From contig NZ_JALHQJ010000002.1 in NCBI RefSeq assembly GCF_022842015.1, forward strand, positions 21,558 to 85,557: a DNA stretch of 64,000 nucleotides, read 5' to 3'. The position numbers and the translations under genes are program-made. Below the pieces are notes generated by a model. That model ran no database searches and was not told where the DNA came from. It was given only the letters and a program-made list of their open reading frames with translations. Origin of the DNA: Nitrosomonas sp. Lineage in GTDB: Bacteria; Pseudomonadota; Gammaproteobacteria; Burkholderiales; Nitrosomonadaceae. This document shows, piece after piece, positions 47,337-57,680 of this stretch; within the stretch, counting starts at the first letter, position 1; every line of letters starts with the position of its first letter.

Positions 47337-49442
47337 ATGGAAAATAATTTTTCTAAATTTGGATTAACAACCAGTCTGGTTGCGATAGGAAAGAAGCTGC
47401 CGGTTATCGTGCTGCCAGCGAAAAAAAATGTTTCGAAAAAAAACACCTTGCTCAACCATAGCTGGATACTGGGCGGCATCGTGATGTTTTTCACAGCGCT
47501 GCTACTGAGTACACTGATTTTCAGTGTACAGCAAGCCAGAAACAATATGCTACAACCAGAACTTGTTTCACAGTTACAGTTGCAGCATTTACGTGTATCC
47601 AATGCCGCCCAGCAAATAATCACCGGCAATGTATCAGCTTTTACACCATTGCAAGATGGCCAGAATCAACTGAATCGATATATTATGCTGTTATTGCAAG
47701 GTGGTTTGTATCATGGCAAGACCATCTCTGCCGTTGCAGACGCATCGTCGCAGAGTTTGGATGCCTATCTTAAAAACTGGCAAATTGAGGAAGGAAATAT
47801 CCATCTGATTTTGAGTCAGCAAGAATCGCTGTTGCAACTCATTAGCAGTATCAAAGCGATCCATATTGCGCATAGTCAACTGAACAGGCGTAGTGAAGAA
47901 TTGATCAGCCGTATGGTGCAAATTGGCAATCTGTCGAATGAAGTACGTACGGTGGAAGTCATAAGAATGCATGCACGCAACGTCGCGAGAAATGTGAAAA
48001 CGTTACTGCCAATCGAATTTCCACTGGCAGAAGTTACTGCGCAATTGACACAGGATCATGCACATATTTCGGCGATTACGCACGCGTTAAGCCAAGGCGA
48101 GAACGGTTTGGGCGTAGCTTCAAGTCGGGATGAAATGATTCAGGACCTGATTTCGCATGTTTATGCATTGGTGAGAAGGCTCGATGATCACCTGCATGTG
48201 ATACAGAAAGAGATTTCTACAGCAGCAACGGTACAGTTGGCTATTGATGAGATGGTAAGCAAGAGTGATGTAATGCTGGATATCTCGCGCGAATTGGGCG
48301 ATCAGATTCAGGAGCAAATCTCGCACAAGATATCGCGTCTAAATAGACTGATGGTGATGCTCGGTACTTGTGTGTTGCTTGCGTTGATCTTTTTTATCCG
48401 GACAGTGCGTCAGAATGCGCGCTATCAAGATTTAGCCAGCCGCAACGAAGTGGCCAAAACACAAAAAGCCATTGTGAATTTGCTGGATAACATGAAAAGA
48501 ATTGCTGACGGCGATTTAACGGTTCGCACCGATATCACTAACCGCACAACCGGTGCCATTGCCGATGCCATCAATTGTACGATTGAGGAGTTGCATACCC
48601 TGGTGGAGCAGGTTAATCAAGCCAGTGCATTAGTGGTGAGAGCATCCAATCAGGCACAACAAGTTTCATCCGGGTTATTAGCTGCTGCACAACATCAAAC
48701 GGAAAAAATCGAACAGACAACGATTGCGGTTTTAGGCATGACCGAATCGATCAGCGAAATATCGGATATGGCGATGGAATCCGCAAGAGTGGCGAAACAA
48801 TCGTTGGCAACGGCGGAAAAAGGCACATCGGCAGTGCGTGAATCGATTGCCGGAATGAATGAGATTCGTACCTATATTCAGGATACCTCAAAGCGGATTA
48901 AGCGCCTGGGTGAAAGTTCACAGGAAATTGGCGAGATTGTCGCATTGATTACTGATATCACCGACCAAACCAATGTGCTGGCTTTGAATGCGGCGCTGCA
49001 AGCTACTGCCGCCGGTGAGGCGGGACATGGTTTTACTGTGATCGCGCAGGAGGTTCAACGCCTTGCTGAACGGTCAACGGAAGCCAGCAAGCAAATCAGC
49101 GAATTGATCGTTACGATTCAAGGTGACACCCAGGACGCTATCGCTGCGATGGAGCGCAGTACACTGGGTGTGGCAAAAGGCGCAAAGCGCTCCGATGCGG
49201 CCGGAAGGTCCTTGGAGGAGATCGAACAAGTATCCAAGCAGCTCGCTCATTTAGTATCGAATATTTTTGATGTGACTAATGCGCAAACACGAGCAGCACA
49301 CAAGGTGGTTGCCAATATGGAAGAAATTCTTCATATTACCCGACAGAATACCCAAGGAACCCTGAAAACTACCGGATCGATTAAACAGATTACTGGATTT
49401 GCATCAGAGCTGAAAGCATCGGTGTCTAATTTCAAGGTATGA
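47337..49442 (+). CDS. PilJ-like methyl-accepting chemotaxis protein
   Basis: A 701-residue chemoreceptor. Two membrane helices (about 44-66 and 340-360) frame a periplasmic helical domain of the PilJ type; a HAMP-like linker (about 380-430) and a cytoplasmic signalling domain follow. The hairpin tip reads LNAALQATAAGEAGHGF, with Gln-Ala-Thr in place of the Glu-Ala-Ala of classical receptors, as in PilJ. ATG 47337 has a ribosome binding site (aggag); the frame is open about 23 codons further upstream. The ChpA-like kinase follows after 41 bases, so the pair likely signals to type IV pili or twitching. Pil genes are not in the window. Confidence 0.9.
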   Translation: MENNFSKFGLTTSLVAIGKKLPVIVLPAKKNVSKKNTLLNHSWILGGIVMFFTALLLSTLIFSVQQARNNMLQPELVSQLQLQHLRVSNAAQQIITGNVSAFTPLQDGQNQLNRYIMLLLQGGLYHGKTISAVADASSQSLDAYLKNWQIEEGNIHLILSQQESLLQLISSIKAIHIAHSQLNRRSEELISRMVQIGNLSNEVRTVEVIRMHARNVARNVKTLLPIEFPLAEVTAQLTQDHAHISAITHALSQGENGLGVASSRDEMIQDLISHVYALVRRLDDHLHVIQKEISTAATVQLAIDEMVSKSDVMLDISRELGDQIQEQISHKISRLNRLMVMLGTCVLLALIFFIRTVRQNARYQDLASRNEVAKTQKAIVNLLDNMKRIADGDLTVRTDITNRTTGAIADAINCTIEELHTLVEQVNQASALVVRASNQAQQVSSGLLAAAQHQTEKIEQTTIAVLGMTESISEISDMAMESARVAKQSLATAEKGTSAVRESIAGMNEIRTYIQDTSKRIKRLGESSQEIGEIVALITDITDQTNVLALNAALQATAAGEAGHGFTVIAQEVQRLAERSTEASKQISELIVTIQGDTQDAIAAMERSTLGVAKGAKRSDAAGRSLEEIEQVSKQLAHLVSNIFDVTNAQTRAAHKVVANMEEILHITRQNTQGTLKTTGSIKQITGFASELKASVSNFKV

Positions 49443-49483
49443 GGGTATTTTCGGTCTCACTATGAATTGATGGGTACGGAAAA

Positions 49484-52400
49484 ATGAGCGCTCAACCTAA
49501 ACTTAACATTTCGGCAATTATTGGCATTAAGGATGGAATTTATCAGGTATTTGCATTGATAGATCAGAATCTGGAGATGTATAGCCAGCATCCCGATAAT
49601 GACAAGCTGATCAAAGACTGCCGAAATTATATCCATCAGCTGGATGGCTTGTTGGAGATGCTAGATCTGACAAGCGTCACCATCGTCACGGAAAAAATGG
49701 AGCAAGTAGTTGATGCGCTGATTTATAAGAAAATTGAACTGATCCCGTCGGTTATTGTTGCGCTGAAACAATCCACCAAAGCTTTATTGTTCTATCTCAA
49801 CGAACTCATCGATGGTGCCGAAGAAAATGCGTTGCGATTGTTCCCAGTTTATCGCTCGTTAATGCAAGTGTATGGTTTCGAGAATGCACCCGAAAGTGAT
49901 TTGTTTTTCCCGCGATTAATCGTGGATCCAGTGCTAAAAGACCCAGCTGCGCATATTGATGTCATATCCGCCAAAACCTTGGGCAAGCAGTTGGGCGCCG
50001 AATATCAGGCAGGTTTGCTGAAGTGGTTGCGTGATCCTTCGAATCAACAGGGTTTGCAACAAATGGCAGCAGCCGTGAATCAGATCGAGGCATTTGCTGG
50101 AACGGCAGAGCAACGTATTTTTTGGTGGGTGACGGCTGGTTTCTTGGAAGATTTGCTGTTTTTGGATGGCAGTCAAATTGACCTCATGACCCGGAGGTTG
50201 TGCGGGAAGATTGAGCAAGCGATTCGTCACTTGGCTGCTGGAACATTGGGTAACACGGCGGTGTTAATGCGGGAATTGTTGTATCACCTTATTCATAGCG
50301 AATCGACCGGACAGCGTATTGATGATATCAAGCGCAGCTTTGCTTGGCCAAGCCTCTCAGCCACCGATGCGCTGACATTTGAGCAGTCGGAGTTTCTAAA
50401 TCCATTATTGGAAAGATTGCGCGGTACATTGATGCAAGCCAATGATATTTGGCGAGAGTTTTGTGCGGGGCATCAAGAGAGCTTGGTTGCTCTGTCAGAG
50501 TATCTTGATTGGCTCTTGCACCAAGCGCGGCAAACGGAGTGTGCACCGTTAATCAAGCTGATCGAAGCAATGAGTGATACCGCCGCGTATTTGCATGCAC
50601 AGCCGCAAGATATGGACGAGGAATTGGCCATGGAAATGGCTACTGCTTTATTGATGATTGAGAGCATCCTCGATGATTTTTACAAATTGTCGCCAGGACT
50701 GCCACGCCAGATTGATATTCTGGTTTCTCGTTTGCATAGTGTTACTGCCGGTGATGTCAACATTAACGAATTGCCAGTGGTTCCTTTCTTTGACGCGTTA
50801 GAAAGTAGCACGCAGGACAAAGAGTTACTGGCGCAAGTTGCCCAAGAAATGCTGACCAATCTTGCGCAAATCGAGAGTATTCTGGATAAATTCTTTTTTG
50901 AGCCAAGCGAACGATCCGGACTAGCTTTGCTTTCAGGCTTATTCAAGCAAGTTTCAGGTGCTTTGGTTATGCTGGAATTGGATCGTGCCCAAACGTTATT
51001 GAAGCTTTGTCAGAATCTGATTGAGAAACTGTTGCAGCCAGATTATGTAATCATTGAATCAGAACAGATTTTGCTTGTGGATGGATTAAGTAGCCTAGGT
51101 TTCTTTATTGAAGCACTGAGAAGTGGGCAGCCCGATAGTATCCAGATTGTCGAGGAAGCGCTTGCATTATTCCAAATGGCGGCAATGCGCCGCACTAGAG
51201 CATCGCAATCGACACCAGCAATACAAATTCCGCCTGTCAACGAAGCACAATTGGAAACAGTGTGCAGTGAAGTGGCAAGCGAAGATGTTGACTCGGAGTT
51301 GCTCGAAATTTTCCTTGAAGAAGCGGATCAGGTGTTGGCGGAACTCAGTAATGATCTGCAGAGGTGTCGCATTGGTGCCTATGATCATGACGCGCTCACC
51401 AGTTTGCAACGTGGATTTCATACACTTAAAGGCAGTGGCCGCATGGTCAAGCTGGAGGAAATGAGTGATGTCGCGTGGAATCTGGAGCAAGTGCTGAATC
51501 ATTGGTTGAATGAGCAAATACCGGTTAGCGATCAATTAGTAGACTTGATTACCCGTGCACGCCAAGCATATACCGGATGGTGCGGAGATTTGCGCGAACA
51601 GGGCACTACCCATGTTGATGCCAAAGAATTGTTACTGACAGTAAAAGAATTGCTGGCTCAACAAGCTGAAGCTGAGGTCATTGGCTTTGCTGTCAATGCC
51701 GATGGACCTGCAGTGAAATTCGAAGAAGTGGTGGCATTGCCGGAGTCATCATTGCTCTCCACGTCAGTCGAATCTGTGCCGCTTTTCGATGTCGTCGATC
51801 AGATCAACCCGGAACTGCTGCAAGCATTCCTTGAGGAAACTTATGACATCATTCCGCAAGTTGGCAGCAAATTACGGGCTTGGCGCATGTTGCCGGGGGA
51901 TGACGATATTCACCGTGCGATGTTACGGTTATTGCATACCCTGAAGGGCAGTGCCCGCATGACGGGAGCTGTAGTGCTGGGCGACTTGATTCATGCTATG
52001 GAAAGCCATGTCGAAACGGCTTTCCATGAGCATAATATGTCGGATTCTGCGCTGGATCAGCTAGAAAATGAATTTGACATCATCAGTAGCCAGATTGAAC
52101 AGCTGCAAAATATGGGAACTCCAGTGGTCTTGGAGCAAGTTGATATCAATAGTGCAGCGGATACATCAGCACAAAATCAGGTCCCGCCTGAGAAAACTGA
52201 GCTACTTCAATCCAAGGCTATTTTACGCATCAATTCTGAGCTTATTGATCGACTGATGAATGATTCCGGTGAAGCCAGTATTCTGCGATCTAAAGTTGAG
52301 GCGCAATTAAACAATTTCAAACAGTCTTTGCAGGATCTTGCCGAGAGCACACATCGTTTACATGATCAGTTGCGCGAAGTGGAAATTCAGGCGGAAACTC

Positions 52401-54025
52401 AAATGCAATCGCACCTCGCGCAACAACTTGAAAACGAACACACGTTTGATCCGCTCGAATTCGATCGCTTCTCCCGCTTGCAGGAATTGACGCGACTGAT
52501 GGCGGAGAGTGTTGATGACATAATCACCGTACAAAAAAGCTTACGTACGACACATCATGCCGCTGAAGAATCCGTTGCGCAGCAATCTGTTATCAACCAC
52601 CAGTTGCAACAATCCTTGCTGCAGATTCGTACCATACCGTTTAGCAATTATGCCGAGCGTTATTACCGCATCGCCAGGCAAGTGGCCGAGGATATGGGGA
52701 AAGTAGTTCTTCTGGAAATTCTCGGCGCGGAAGTTGAGGTTGACCGCAATGTGCTAGAGAAAATTAACCCCCCGCTCGAACACCTGCTACGTAATGCCAT
52801 TGCGCATGGCATCGAAGAATCGGAGCAGAGACAGCAAGCAGGCAAGCCAGATAGCGGGAAAATAACCCTGCAATTGCGTCAGGAAGGCAATGAAGTGATC
52901 ATTACACTCAGTGACGATGGCCGTGGCCTGAACCTTCCACGCATCCGGGAGGAAGCGCAGCGGCTTGGATTGGTTCAGGAAAAGGAAGCTCTTGACGACG
53001 ATACCACCATGTCATTGATTTTCGCGCAAGGTTTGTCAACCATCGATTCCATCACCGAAATTGCCGGCCGCGGCATTGGGCTGGATATCGTCCAGAATGA
53101 AATTTTGATGCTGAACGGCCGTATCAGCGTCGATTCCGTTCTTCATCAAGGCACAAGCTTCACGATCTATCTACCACTTACGCTGTCTGTGGCACAGACA
53201 TTCATGATCCGTTCCGGAAAACAAACCTATGCGATTCCGGCTTTCATTGTGGAGCATCATCGGGAATTTGATCACGATGCATTAAAGAAAATCTATCAGG
53301 AACGCTGCGTTGAATTTAACGGAAAGAAATATCCATTTTCCCATCTATCGCAGCTATTGGGCGAATCCGATCATGGCCCGGAGATTGCGCAACACAATCC
53401 AGTGTTATTTCTGCATAGCGGTACCCAATATTTGGCAATTCAAGCTGACGAATTTCTAGGCGATACCGAAGTAGTCATCAAAACTACCGGTTCGCAGCTT
53501 GCTCAAGCGCCAGGTATCGAAGGCGCCACCATTACCGGCGATGGTGAAATTATTCTGATCCTGAATCCCGTCAAATTGATGCAACGCAGCGATGTGCAAA
53601 AGGCACTCAGCACACCGGCACCCGAATTGACTCCCGCCACACACAAAAAATCAGTTAAATCACCTACTATCATGGTAGTGGACGATTCACTGACCGTGCG
53701 CAAAGTAACCTGTCGTCTTTTGGAACGTGAAGGCTGCGACGTGGTAATTGCGAAGAATGGTATCGAAGCGATCGAAAGTCTTCAGGAAATCATCCCTGAC
53801 GTCATGCTGCTTGATTTGGAAATGCCTAAAATGAATGGTTTTGAATTGATCGAAAAGGTGCGTGCGAATCCGGAAACAGCCCATATTCCGATGATCATCA
53901 TCTCCTCACGAACCGCTGAGAAACATCGTAAGATTGCCAAGGATTTAGGCGTACATATATTTCTTGGCAAGCCTTACAAAGAAGAAGAATTGTTAAATCA
54001 TTTATCGGAATTTCTAAAAAAATAA
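49484..54025 (+). CDS. ChpA/PilL-type CheA hybrid histidine kinase
   Basis: A 1513-residue signalling kinase. From the N-terminus: a long helical region (about 1-600), two clear Hpt domains with phosphorylatable His646 (HTLKGSGRMV) and His818 (HTLKGSARMTG), a CheA-type ATPase (N-box LEHLLRNAIAHGIE about 1098-1111; GRGIGLDIV), a CheW-like domain and a C-terminal receiver with Asp1444 (MLLDLEMPKMNGFEL). This is the architecture of ChpA/PilL, which controls twitching motility and surface sensing in Pseudomonas, though ChpA there has more Hpt domains. It partners the PilJ-like receptor just upstream. Response regulators PilG/PilH and a CheW/PilI are not encoded next to it. Confidence 0.93.
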   Translation: MSAQPKLNISAIIGIKDGIYQVFALIDQNLEMYSQHPDNDKLIKDCRNYIHQLDGLLEMLDLTSVTIVTEKMEQVVDALIYKKIELIPSVIVALKQSTKALLFYLNELIDGAEENALRLFPVYRSLMQVYGFENAPESDLFFPRLIVDPVLKDPAAHIDVISAKTLGKQLGAEYQAGLLKWLRDPSNQQGLQQMAAAVNQIEAFAGTAEQRIFWWVTAGFLEDLLFLDGSQIDLMTRRLCGKIEQAIRHLAAGTLGNTAVLMRELLYHLIHSESTGQRIDDIKRSFAWPSLSATDALTFEQSEFLNPLLERLRGTLMQANDIWREFCAGHQESLVALSEYLDWLLHQARQTECAPLIKLIEAMSDTAAYLHAQPQDMDEELAMEMATALLMIESILDDFYKLSPGLPRQIDILVSRLHSVTAGDVNINELPVVPFFDALESSTQDKELLAQVAQEMLTNLAQIESILDKFFFEPSERSGLALLSGLFKQVSGALVMLELDRAQTLLKLCQNLIEKLLQPDYVIIESEQILLVDGLSSLGFFIEALRSGQPDSIQIVEEALALFQMAAMRRTRASQSTPAIQIPPVNEAQLETVCSEVASEDVDSELLEIFLEEADQVLAELSNDLQRCRIGAYDHDALTSLQRGFHTLKGSGRMVKLEEMSDVAWNLEQVLNHWLNEQIPVSDQLVDLITRARQAYTGWCGDLREQGTTHVDAKELLLTVKELLAQQAEAEVIGFAVNADGPAVKFEEVVALPESSLLSTSVESVPLFDVVDQINPELLQAFLEETYDIIPQVGSKLRAWRMLPGDDDIHRAMLRLLHTLKGSARMTGAVVLGDLIHAMESHVETAFHEHNMSDSALDQLENEFDIISSQIEQLQNMGTPVVLEQVDINSAADTSAQNQVPPEKTELLQSKAILRINSELIDRLMNDSGEASILRSKVEAQLNNFKQSLQDLAESTHRLHDQLREVEIQAETQMQSHLAQQLENEHTFDPLEFDRFSRLQELTRLMAESVDDIITVQKSLRTTHHAAEESVAQQSVINHQLQQSLLQIRTIPFSNYAERYYRIARQVAEDMGKVVLLEILGAEVEVDRNVLEKINPPLEHLLRNAIAHGIEESEQRQQAGKPDSGKITLQLRQEGNEVIITLSDDGRGLNLPRIREEAQRLGLVQEKEALDDDTTMSLIFAQGLSTIDSITEIAGRGIGLDIVQNEILMLNGRISVDSVLHQGTSFTIYLPLTLSVAQTFMIRSGKQTYAIPAFIVEHHREFDHDALKKIYQERCVEFNGKKYPFSHLSQLLGESDHGPEIAQHNPVLFLHSGTQYLAIQADEFLGDTEVVIKTTGSQLAQAPGIEGATITGDGEIILILNPVKLMQRSDVQKALSTPAPELTPATHKKSVKSPTIMVVDDSLTVRKVTCRLLEREGCDVVIAKNGIEAIESLQEIIPDVMLLDLEMPKMNGFELIEKVRANPETAHIPMIIISSRTAEKHRKIAKDLGVHIFLGKPYKEEELLNHLSEFLKK

Positions 54026-54044
54026 CCTAAGATTTATTCGTGGA

Positions 54045-54065
54045 GCCGCCGATTAATCTGGCGGC
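54045..54065. terminator. Possible bidirectional terminator hairpin
   Basis: GCCGCC (54045-54050) and GGCGGC (54060-54065) pair across a short loop, with further partial pairing inside. It lies between the convergent chpA-like and OmpA-family genes. No strong T tract follows, so the call is tentative. Confidence 0.4.
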
Positions 54066-54077
54066 ACTTGGTTGACT

Positions 54078-54761
54078 CTATTGTTTAGGTGTCACAGGCT
54101 CTGTTTTCGGCGTTGATTGCACTTCTGTCACAAAAATTTCAACGCGACGATTTTCCGCTCTGTTTTCTGGTGTGTTATTTTCAACCATGGGTTCGCGAGA
54201 GCCGTGACCATCAATTTGAATGCGGTTGATGGATACGCCTCGGCTTACCAGGTAATCGCGCGTGCTGGCGGCCCGGTTAACCGATAACGGATTATTGATT
54301 GTATCGCTGCCGGTGTTGTCAGTGTGCCCAATGATCTTGACAGTCGTATCTTTATTACTGATGAGGGTTGTTGCGAAATTATCGAGAATGGGTCTGAAAC
54401 CTGGTTTGATGTCAGCCCGACCGGTATCAAATGATATATCGCTGGGAATATTCAGCTTGAGACGATTGTCTTCGGTTTGCGTGACTTGTACGCCAGTGCC
54501 TGCGGTGGCTGTCTCCATTTCCCTTTTTTGCTCTTCCATGCGTTGTGACCACATATAACCGGCACCCGCGCCAAGCAGAGCTCCTGAGCTTGCTCCAATG
54601 GCAGCGCCTTTTCCACCACCAATAAGCGCCCCAATCGCAGCCCCTGTACCTGCACCAATCACGGTTCCCTGTGCTGTGCCACGTTGCGTATCCGTCATGG
54701 TTGCGCAACCGGTCAACGCCAGGATTATGGTTGTAACGATAAGAGTTGTAAGAGTTTTCAT
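54078..54761 (-). CDS. OmpA-family lipoprotein with glycine zipper
   Basis: A 227-residue outer-membrane lipoprotein. The signal peptide ends in the lipobox LTGC (Cys19). A glycine-zipper segment follows (about 30-75; GAGTGAAIGALIGGGKGAA), then an OmpA C-terminal domain (about 110-215; ISFDTGRADIKPGF, IIGHTDNTG, and ENRRVEIFV) that binds peptidoglycan. This is the YiaD/Pal-like build. A good ribosome binding site (ggaga) precedes the ATG. It helps anchor the outer membrane to the cell wall. Monocistronic. Confidence 0.93.
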   Translation of the reverse strand: MKTLTTLIVTTIILALTGCATMTDTQRGTAQGTVIGAGTGAAIGALIGGGKGAAIGASSGALLGAGAGYMWSQRMEEQKREMETATAGTGVQVTQTEDNRLKLNIPSDISFDTGRADIKPGFRPILDNFATTLISNKDTTVKIIGHTDNTGSDTINNPLSVNRAASTRDYLVSRGVSINRIQIDGHGSREPMVENNTPENRAENRRVEIFVTEVQSTPKTEPVTPKQ

Positions 54762-54979
54762 TTGTATCTCCTTTTTATGTTATTTCGCTGTGCTATAGCA
54801 AAAGCAAATTTCAGATGACTATGACTACAGGATCTGGCGGATAAAACCATCTATCCTGATATTGCCATAGGCAAAGTGAATAGCGTATTAGTAAATACGA
54901 TGAGATTGTACATGGAAATCCAAATAAGCTCTTAAATCGGACCATTGCTGCCACATTTCTGACTGAGTCGCATCCGCTT

Positions 54980-56215
54980 TTATGCTAAATGCTGTGCTTG
55001 CGGAATTTTGATTTCTTCTAAACAGGAATTTGTTCCGAGCGAGGTTGCGGCAAATGTGATATTGATTTTATCAGGCTCTGATATGCGCGATAGTTGATGA
55101 ATAAAAGCGATATATTCCGCATGGGATTGGAAATTCTTGCTGGCATCAGTAGTAGCAAATTGAATACGCCAGCATAGTTGATATTGATCCGATACCGATA
55201 ATGCCCAGCCTGCGAAAACTTGACGTACGCCGGGAATTGAACTTAATGTTTCTCGGCCCTGTTCGATTAAGGCATAAATTTGTTGCAAGTAGCGCTTCTG
55301 GACATTGTAAACAATAGTTTGTTCTACAGGTTGCCAAGCGCGACATTGGATTAGTACTTCTGCGGCACGGCCAGCCGAACCCCAGCGATGCATGTATAGG
55401 CTGATTTGTTCAAGGAGGTTATTCTTAACATCTTGCATCGCTTCGATATAACCTTTTTTAGTGCGTGATTGAACGTTGGAGCGAATGGTGGCAGCAGCAA
55501 TATCGGAAAGCTCTGTGTAGCAGTTGATTTTAGCAATACCATTTAAAATTACCTTATGGTATTGATCCTCGATTAATCCGCTACCGCCATGCAACACCAA
55601 CGGAATCCCAAGTTCATCATTAATCCGTTTTAAGCGTTTGAAGTCCAGTTTGGTTCGACTGTTCTGACGACCATGGACAGTGCCAATGGAAACAGCTAAA
55701 GAATCAACGTGAGTACGATCAATATACACTTTGGCTTCTTCAGCCGAAGTATAAATAACCTCACCTAAGTGGTTGATGGCATTTTCACCTTCCGTGCCGC
55801 CGACAAAACCAAGCATTCCTTCAATCGCGGCGCCACATGCGTGAGCCGTTTCTGCCGCATGGCTGGTTTGGGCTATATTCACAGTAAATGCTTGCGAAGA
55901 TACATCCAGCATGACGCTATTGCAGCCCAAATTAATTGCCTCTACGATGGATTCGTGCTGTTTTGCGTGATCAAAGTGGATTGCAACCGGAACTTTAGCC
56001 TGATGTGCTGCGCGTTCAATTGCCGGTAGGATTAATCTGAAGTCATGCTGGCCGAAAAGCGGCTCGGAAAGATTGAGGATGACAGGTGAACGGCAGAATT
56101 CCGCCGCTGTGATAATCGCTTCCAGAAAATCCAGACTTACCAATCCAAAACCACCAATTGCGTAGTTATTCTGATAAGCATGATGCAACATATCGCGCAT
56201 ATCTACGAGTGGCAT
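54980..56215 (-). CDS. Class II aldolase with C-terminal Dabb-like domain
   Basis: A 411-residue protein. Residues 1 to about 285 are a class II fructose-bisphosphate aldolase barrel with zinc-site His motifs IHFDHAKQH, GTVHG and VLHGGSG; the usual KVNxxTEL segment reads KINCYTEL, closest to the tagatose-type (class IIb) group. Residues about 300-390 look like a stress-responsive A/B barrel (Dabb) domain: LSSIPGVRQVFAGW, a Tyr-rich strand, and SHAEYIAFIHQL. This fusion is unusual; aldolases are about 100 residues shorter. As last gene of the cbb transcript it likely serves Calvin-cycle FBP or sedoheptulose-bisphosphate synthesis. The Dabb role is unknown. Confidence 0.85.
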   Translation of the reverse strand: MPLVDMRDMLHHAYQNNYAIGGFGLVSLDFLEAIITAAEFCRSPVILNLSEPLFGQHDFRLILPAIERAAHQAKVPVAIHFDHAKQHESIVEAINLGCNSVMLDVSSQAFTVNIAQTSHAAETAHACGAAIEGMLGFVGGTEGENAINHLGEVIYTSAEEAKVYIDRTHVDSLAVSIGTVHGRQNSRTKLDFKRLKRINDELGIPLVLHGGSGLIEDQYHKVILNGIAKINCYTELSDIAAATIRSNVQSRTKKGYIEAMQDVKNNLLEQISLYMHRWGSAGRAAEVLIQCRAWQPVEQTIVYNVQKRYLQQIYALIEQGRETLSSIPGVRQVFAGWALSVSDQYQLCWRIQFATTDASKNFQSHAEYIAFIHQLSRISEPDKINITFAATSLGTNSCLEEIKIPQAQHLA

Positions 56216-56243
56216 TTATATCCTCTGTTTAAGGGGTGTACAT

Positions 56244-56606
56244 TTATCTTAAATCAATCGTGAGTGTTTCGAGCGCTGCGTTCAAATCATCCAGAGCAGA
56301 TCCCATTATAAGACCGGCACAACTATGATATAGCCATAACTCACAGGCAATGGGCCGGTGTAGATTATTACGTCCATGAATCTTGAAATCACGCCATGCC
56401 AGAACAGGCTGATCCTCTGCATTACTGTCGACACATAACCACTCGGTACTATCCAAAATGACTTCTAATCCACGATGCTGCTGCAATGTGACGCGCAGCG
56501 GATGTCCTAACCGAAGTAGCGCAAGACGCCCGCGGTTATAACAAGCCGCATCTATTTTTTTTGGAAAAATGCGCCAGGGTCGAGTTAGCGTTTCCATCTT
56601 TGTCAA
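56244..56606 (-). CDS. Conserved-looking hypothetical protein in cbb operon
   Basis: A 120-residue protein between cbbX and the aldolase gene, with short gaps (20 and 28 bases) that argue for a shared transcript. It is rich in Leu, Arg and Trp, predicted soluble and without signal peptide or membrane segment. I recognise no domain or catalytic motif. Its place suggests some tie to carbon fixation, such as assembly or regulation of RuBisCO or aldolase, but nothing in the sequence proves it. ATG 56597 (three codons in) is an alternative start. Confidence 0.7.
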   Translation of the reverse strand: MTKMETLTRPWRIFPKKIDAACYNRGRLALLRLGHPLRVTLQQHRGLEVILDSTEWLCVDSNAEDQPVLAWRDFKIHGRNNLHRPIACELWLYHSCAGLIMGSALDDLNAALETLTIDLR

Positions 56607-56626
56607 GATTTTGTTCCAAATTTTTA

Positions 56627-57568
56627 TCAGTCTGTTTTCTTGGTCTTGGGCTTATTATCAGGCGACCCTTCAAGAAAAACGCGACTGGCAAGTATATCTT
56701 CCGCTTCAAGTGTAATAAGATCATTTTTGGACAATGATTTCTTGGTTCCTGAAAATAAACGGTTTGCCTGACGCAATCGAGCACGATCAAGAGCATTACG
56801 AACCGAGCGAGCATTGGCAAAATGCCCCGATTTCATCCGCAAGCGAATATATTTTCCAAAAGCCTCTTCACCGGCTTTGCTGAAACAGTAATTCTGGCTT
56901 TCTAACATCAATTTCGCGATCGAAACCAGTTCATCTGCACCGTAATCAGGAAAGTCAATGTGGTGCGCGACACGCGAGCGCATGCCGGGGTTGCTATGGA
57001 AGAATTTATCCATGCGATCCTTATAACCTGCCAAGATGACGACCAAGTCGTCGCGGTTATTTTCCATCGTTTGCAGCAGAATTTCTATGGATTCTGCGCC
57101 GTAATCGCGTTCGTTCTCTGGTTTATAAAGATAATAAGCCTCATCGATGAAAAGTACACCCCCCATCGCTTTTTTTATCACTTCTTTTGTTTTGGGGGCG
57201 GTATGCCCGATATATTGACCGACTAGATCATCTCGAGTCACTGAGACTAAGTGTCCCTCACGCACATAGCCCAAGCGGTGCAAGATTTCCGCCATGCGAA
57301 GAGCTACTGTCGTTTTCCCAGTACCAGGATTTCCAGTAAAACACATATGTAAACTAGGGGCGCCCGCAGATAATCCCAGTTGTTTGCGAACACGATCGAC
57401 CAGCAGCAATGATGCAGTCTCACGAATACGAGTCTTCACAGGGATTAAGCCAATCAACTCACGATCCAGTTTGTCCAGCACTTCCTGGATATTCGTATTG
57501 CGGAACTCTGCATCCAAATCAATTGATGGGTCTTTAGATGAAGTTAAGTTTTTAGATTGCTTAGGCAT
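56627..57568 (-). CDS. cbbX: Red-type RuBisCO activase CbbX
   Basis: A 313-residue AAA+ ATPase that removes inhibitory sugar phosphates from red-type RuBisCO by transient threading of the large-subunit tail. Walker A GNPGTGKT is at 79-86, Walker [14 protein letters not shown] follows, and the pore loop GQYIGHTA is conserved. It lies downstream of cbbLS, separated by a hairpin, which would lower its expression relative to RuBisCO. The presence of CbbX fits the form IC large subunit. Confidence 0.96.
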   Translation of the reverse strand: MPKQSKNLTSSKDPSIDLDAEFRNTNIQEVLDKLDRELIGLIPVKTRIRETASLLLVDRVRKQLGLSAGAPSLHMCFTGNPGTGKTTVALRMAEILHRLGYVREGHLVSVTRDDLVGQYIGHTAPKTKEVIKKAMGGVLFIDEAYYLYKPENERDYGAESIEILLQTMENNRDDLVVILAGYKDRMDKFFHSNPGMRSRVAHHIDFPDYGADELVSIAKLMLESQNYCFSKAGEEAFGKYIRLRMKSGHFANARSVRNALDRARLRQANRLFSGTKKSLSKNDLITLEAEDILASRVFLEGSPDNKPKTKKTD

Positions 57569-57680
57569 GTTTGATCACTCATTGAGGTCTCATGGGATTA
57601 ATACTGTGATATATACATCAATATTAATTAATTCTTTAAGATGACTTCGATTTAATGCTATCACATTTGCTTTGTTAACT

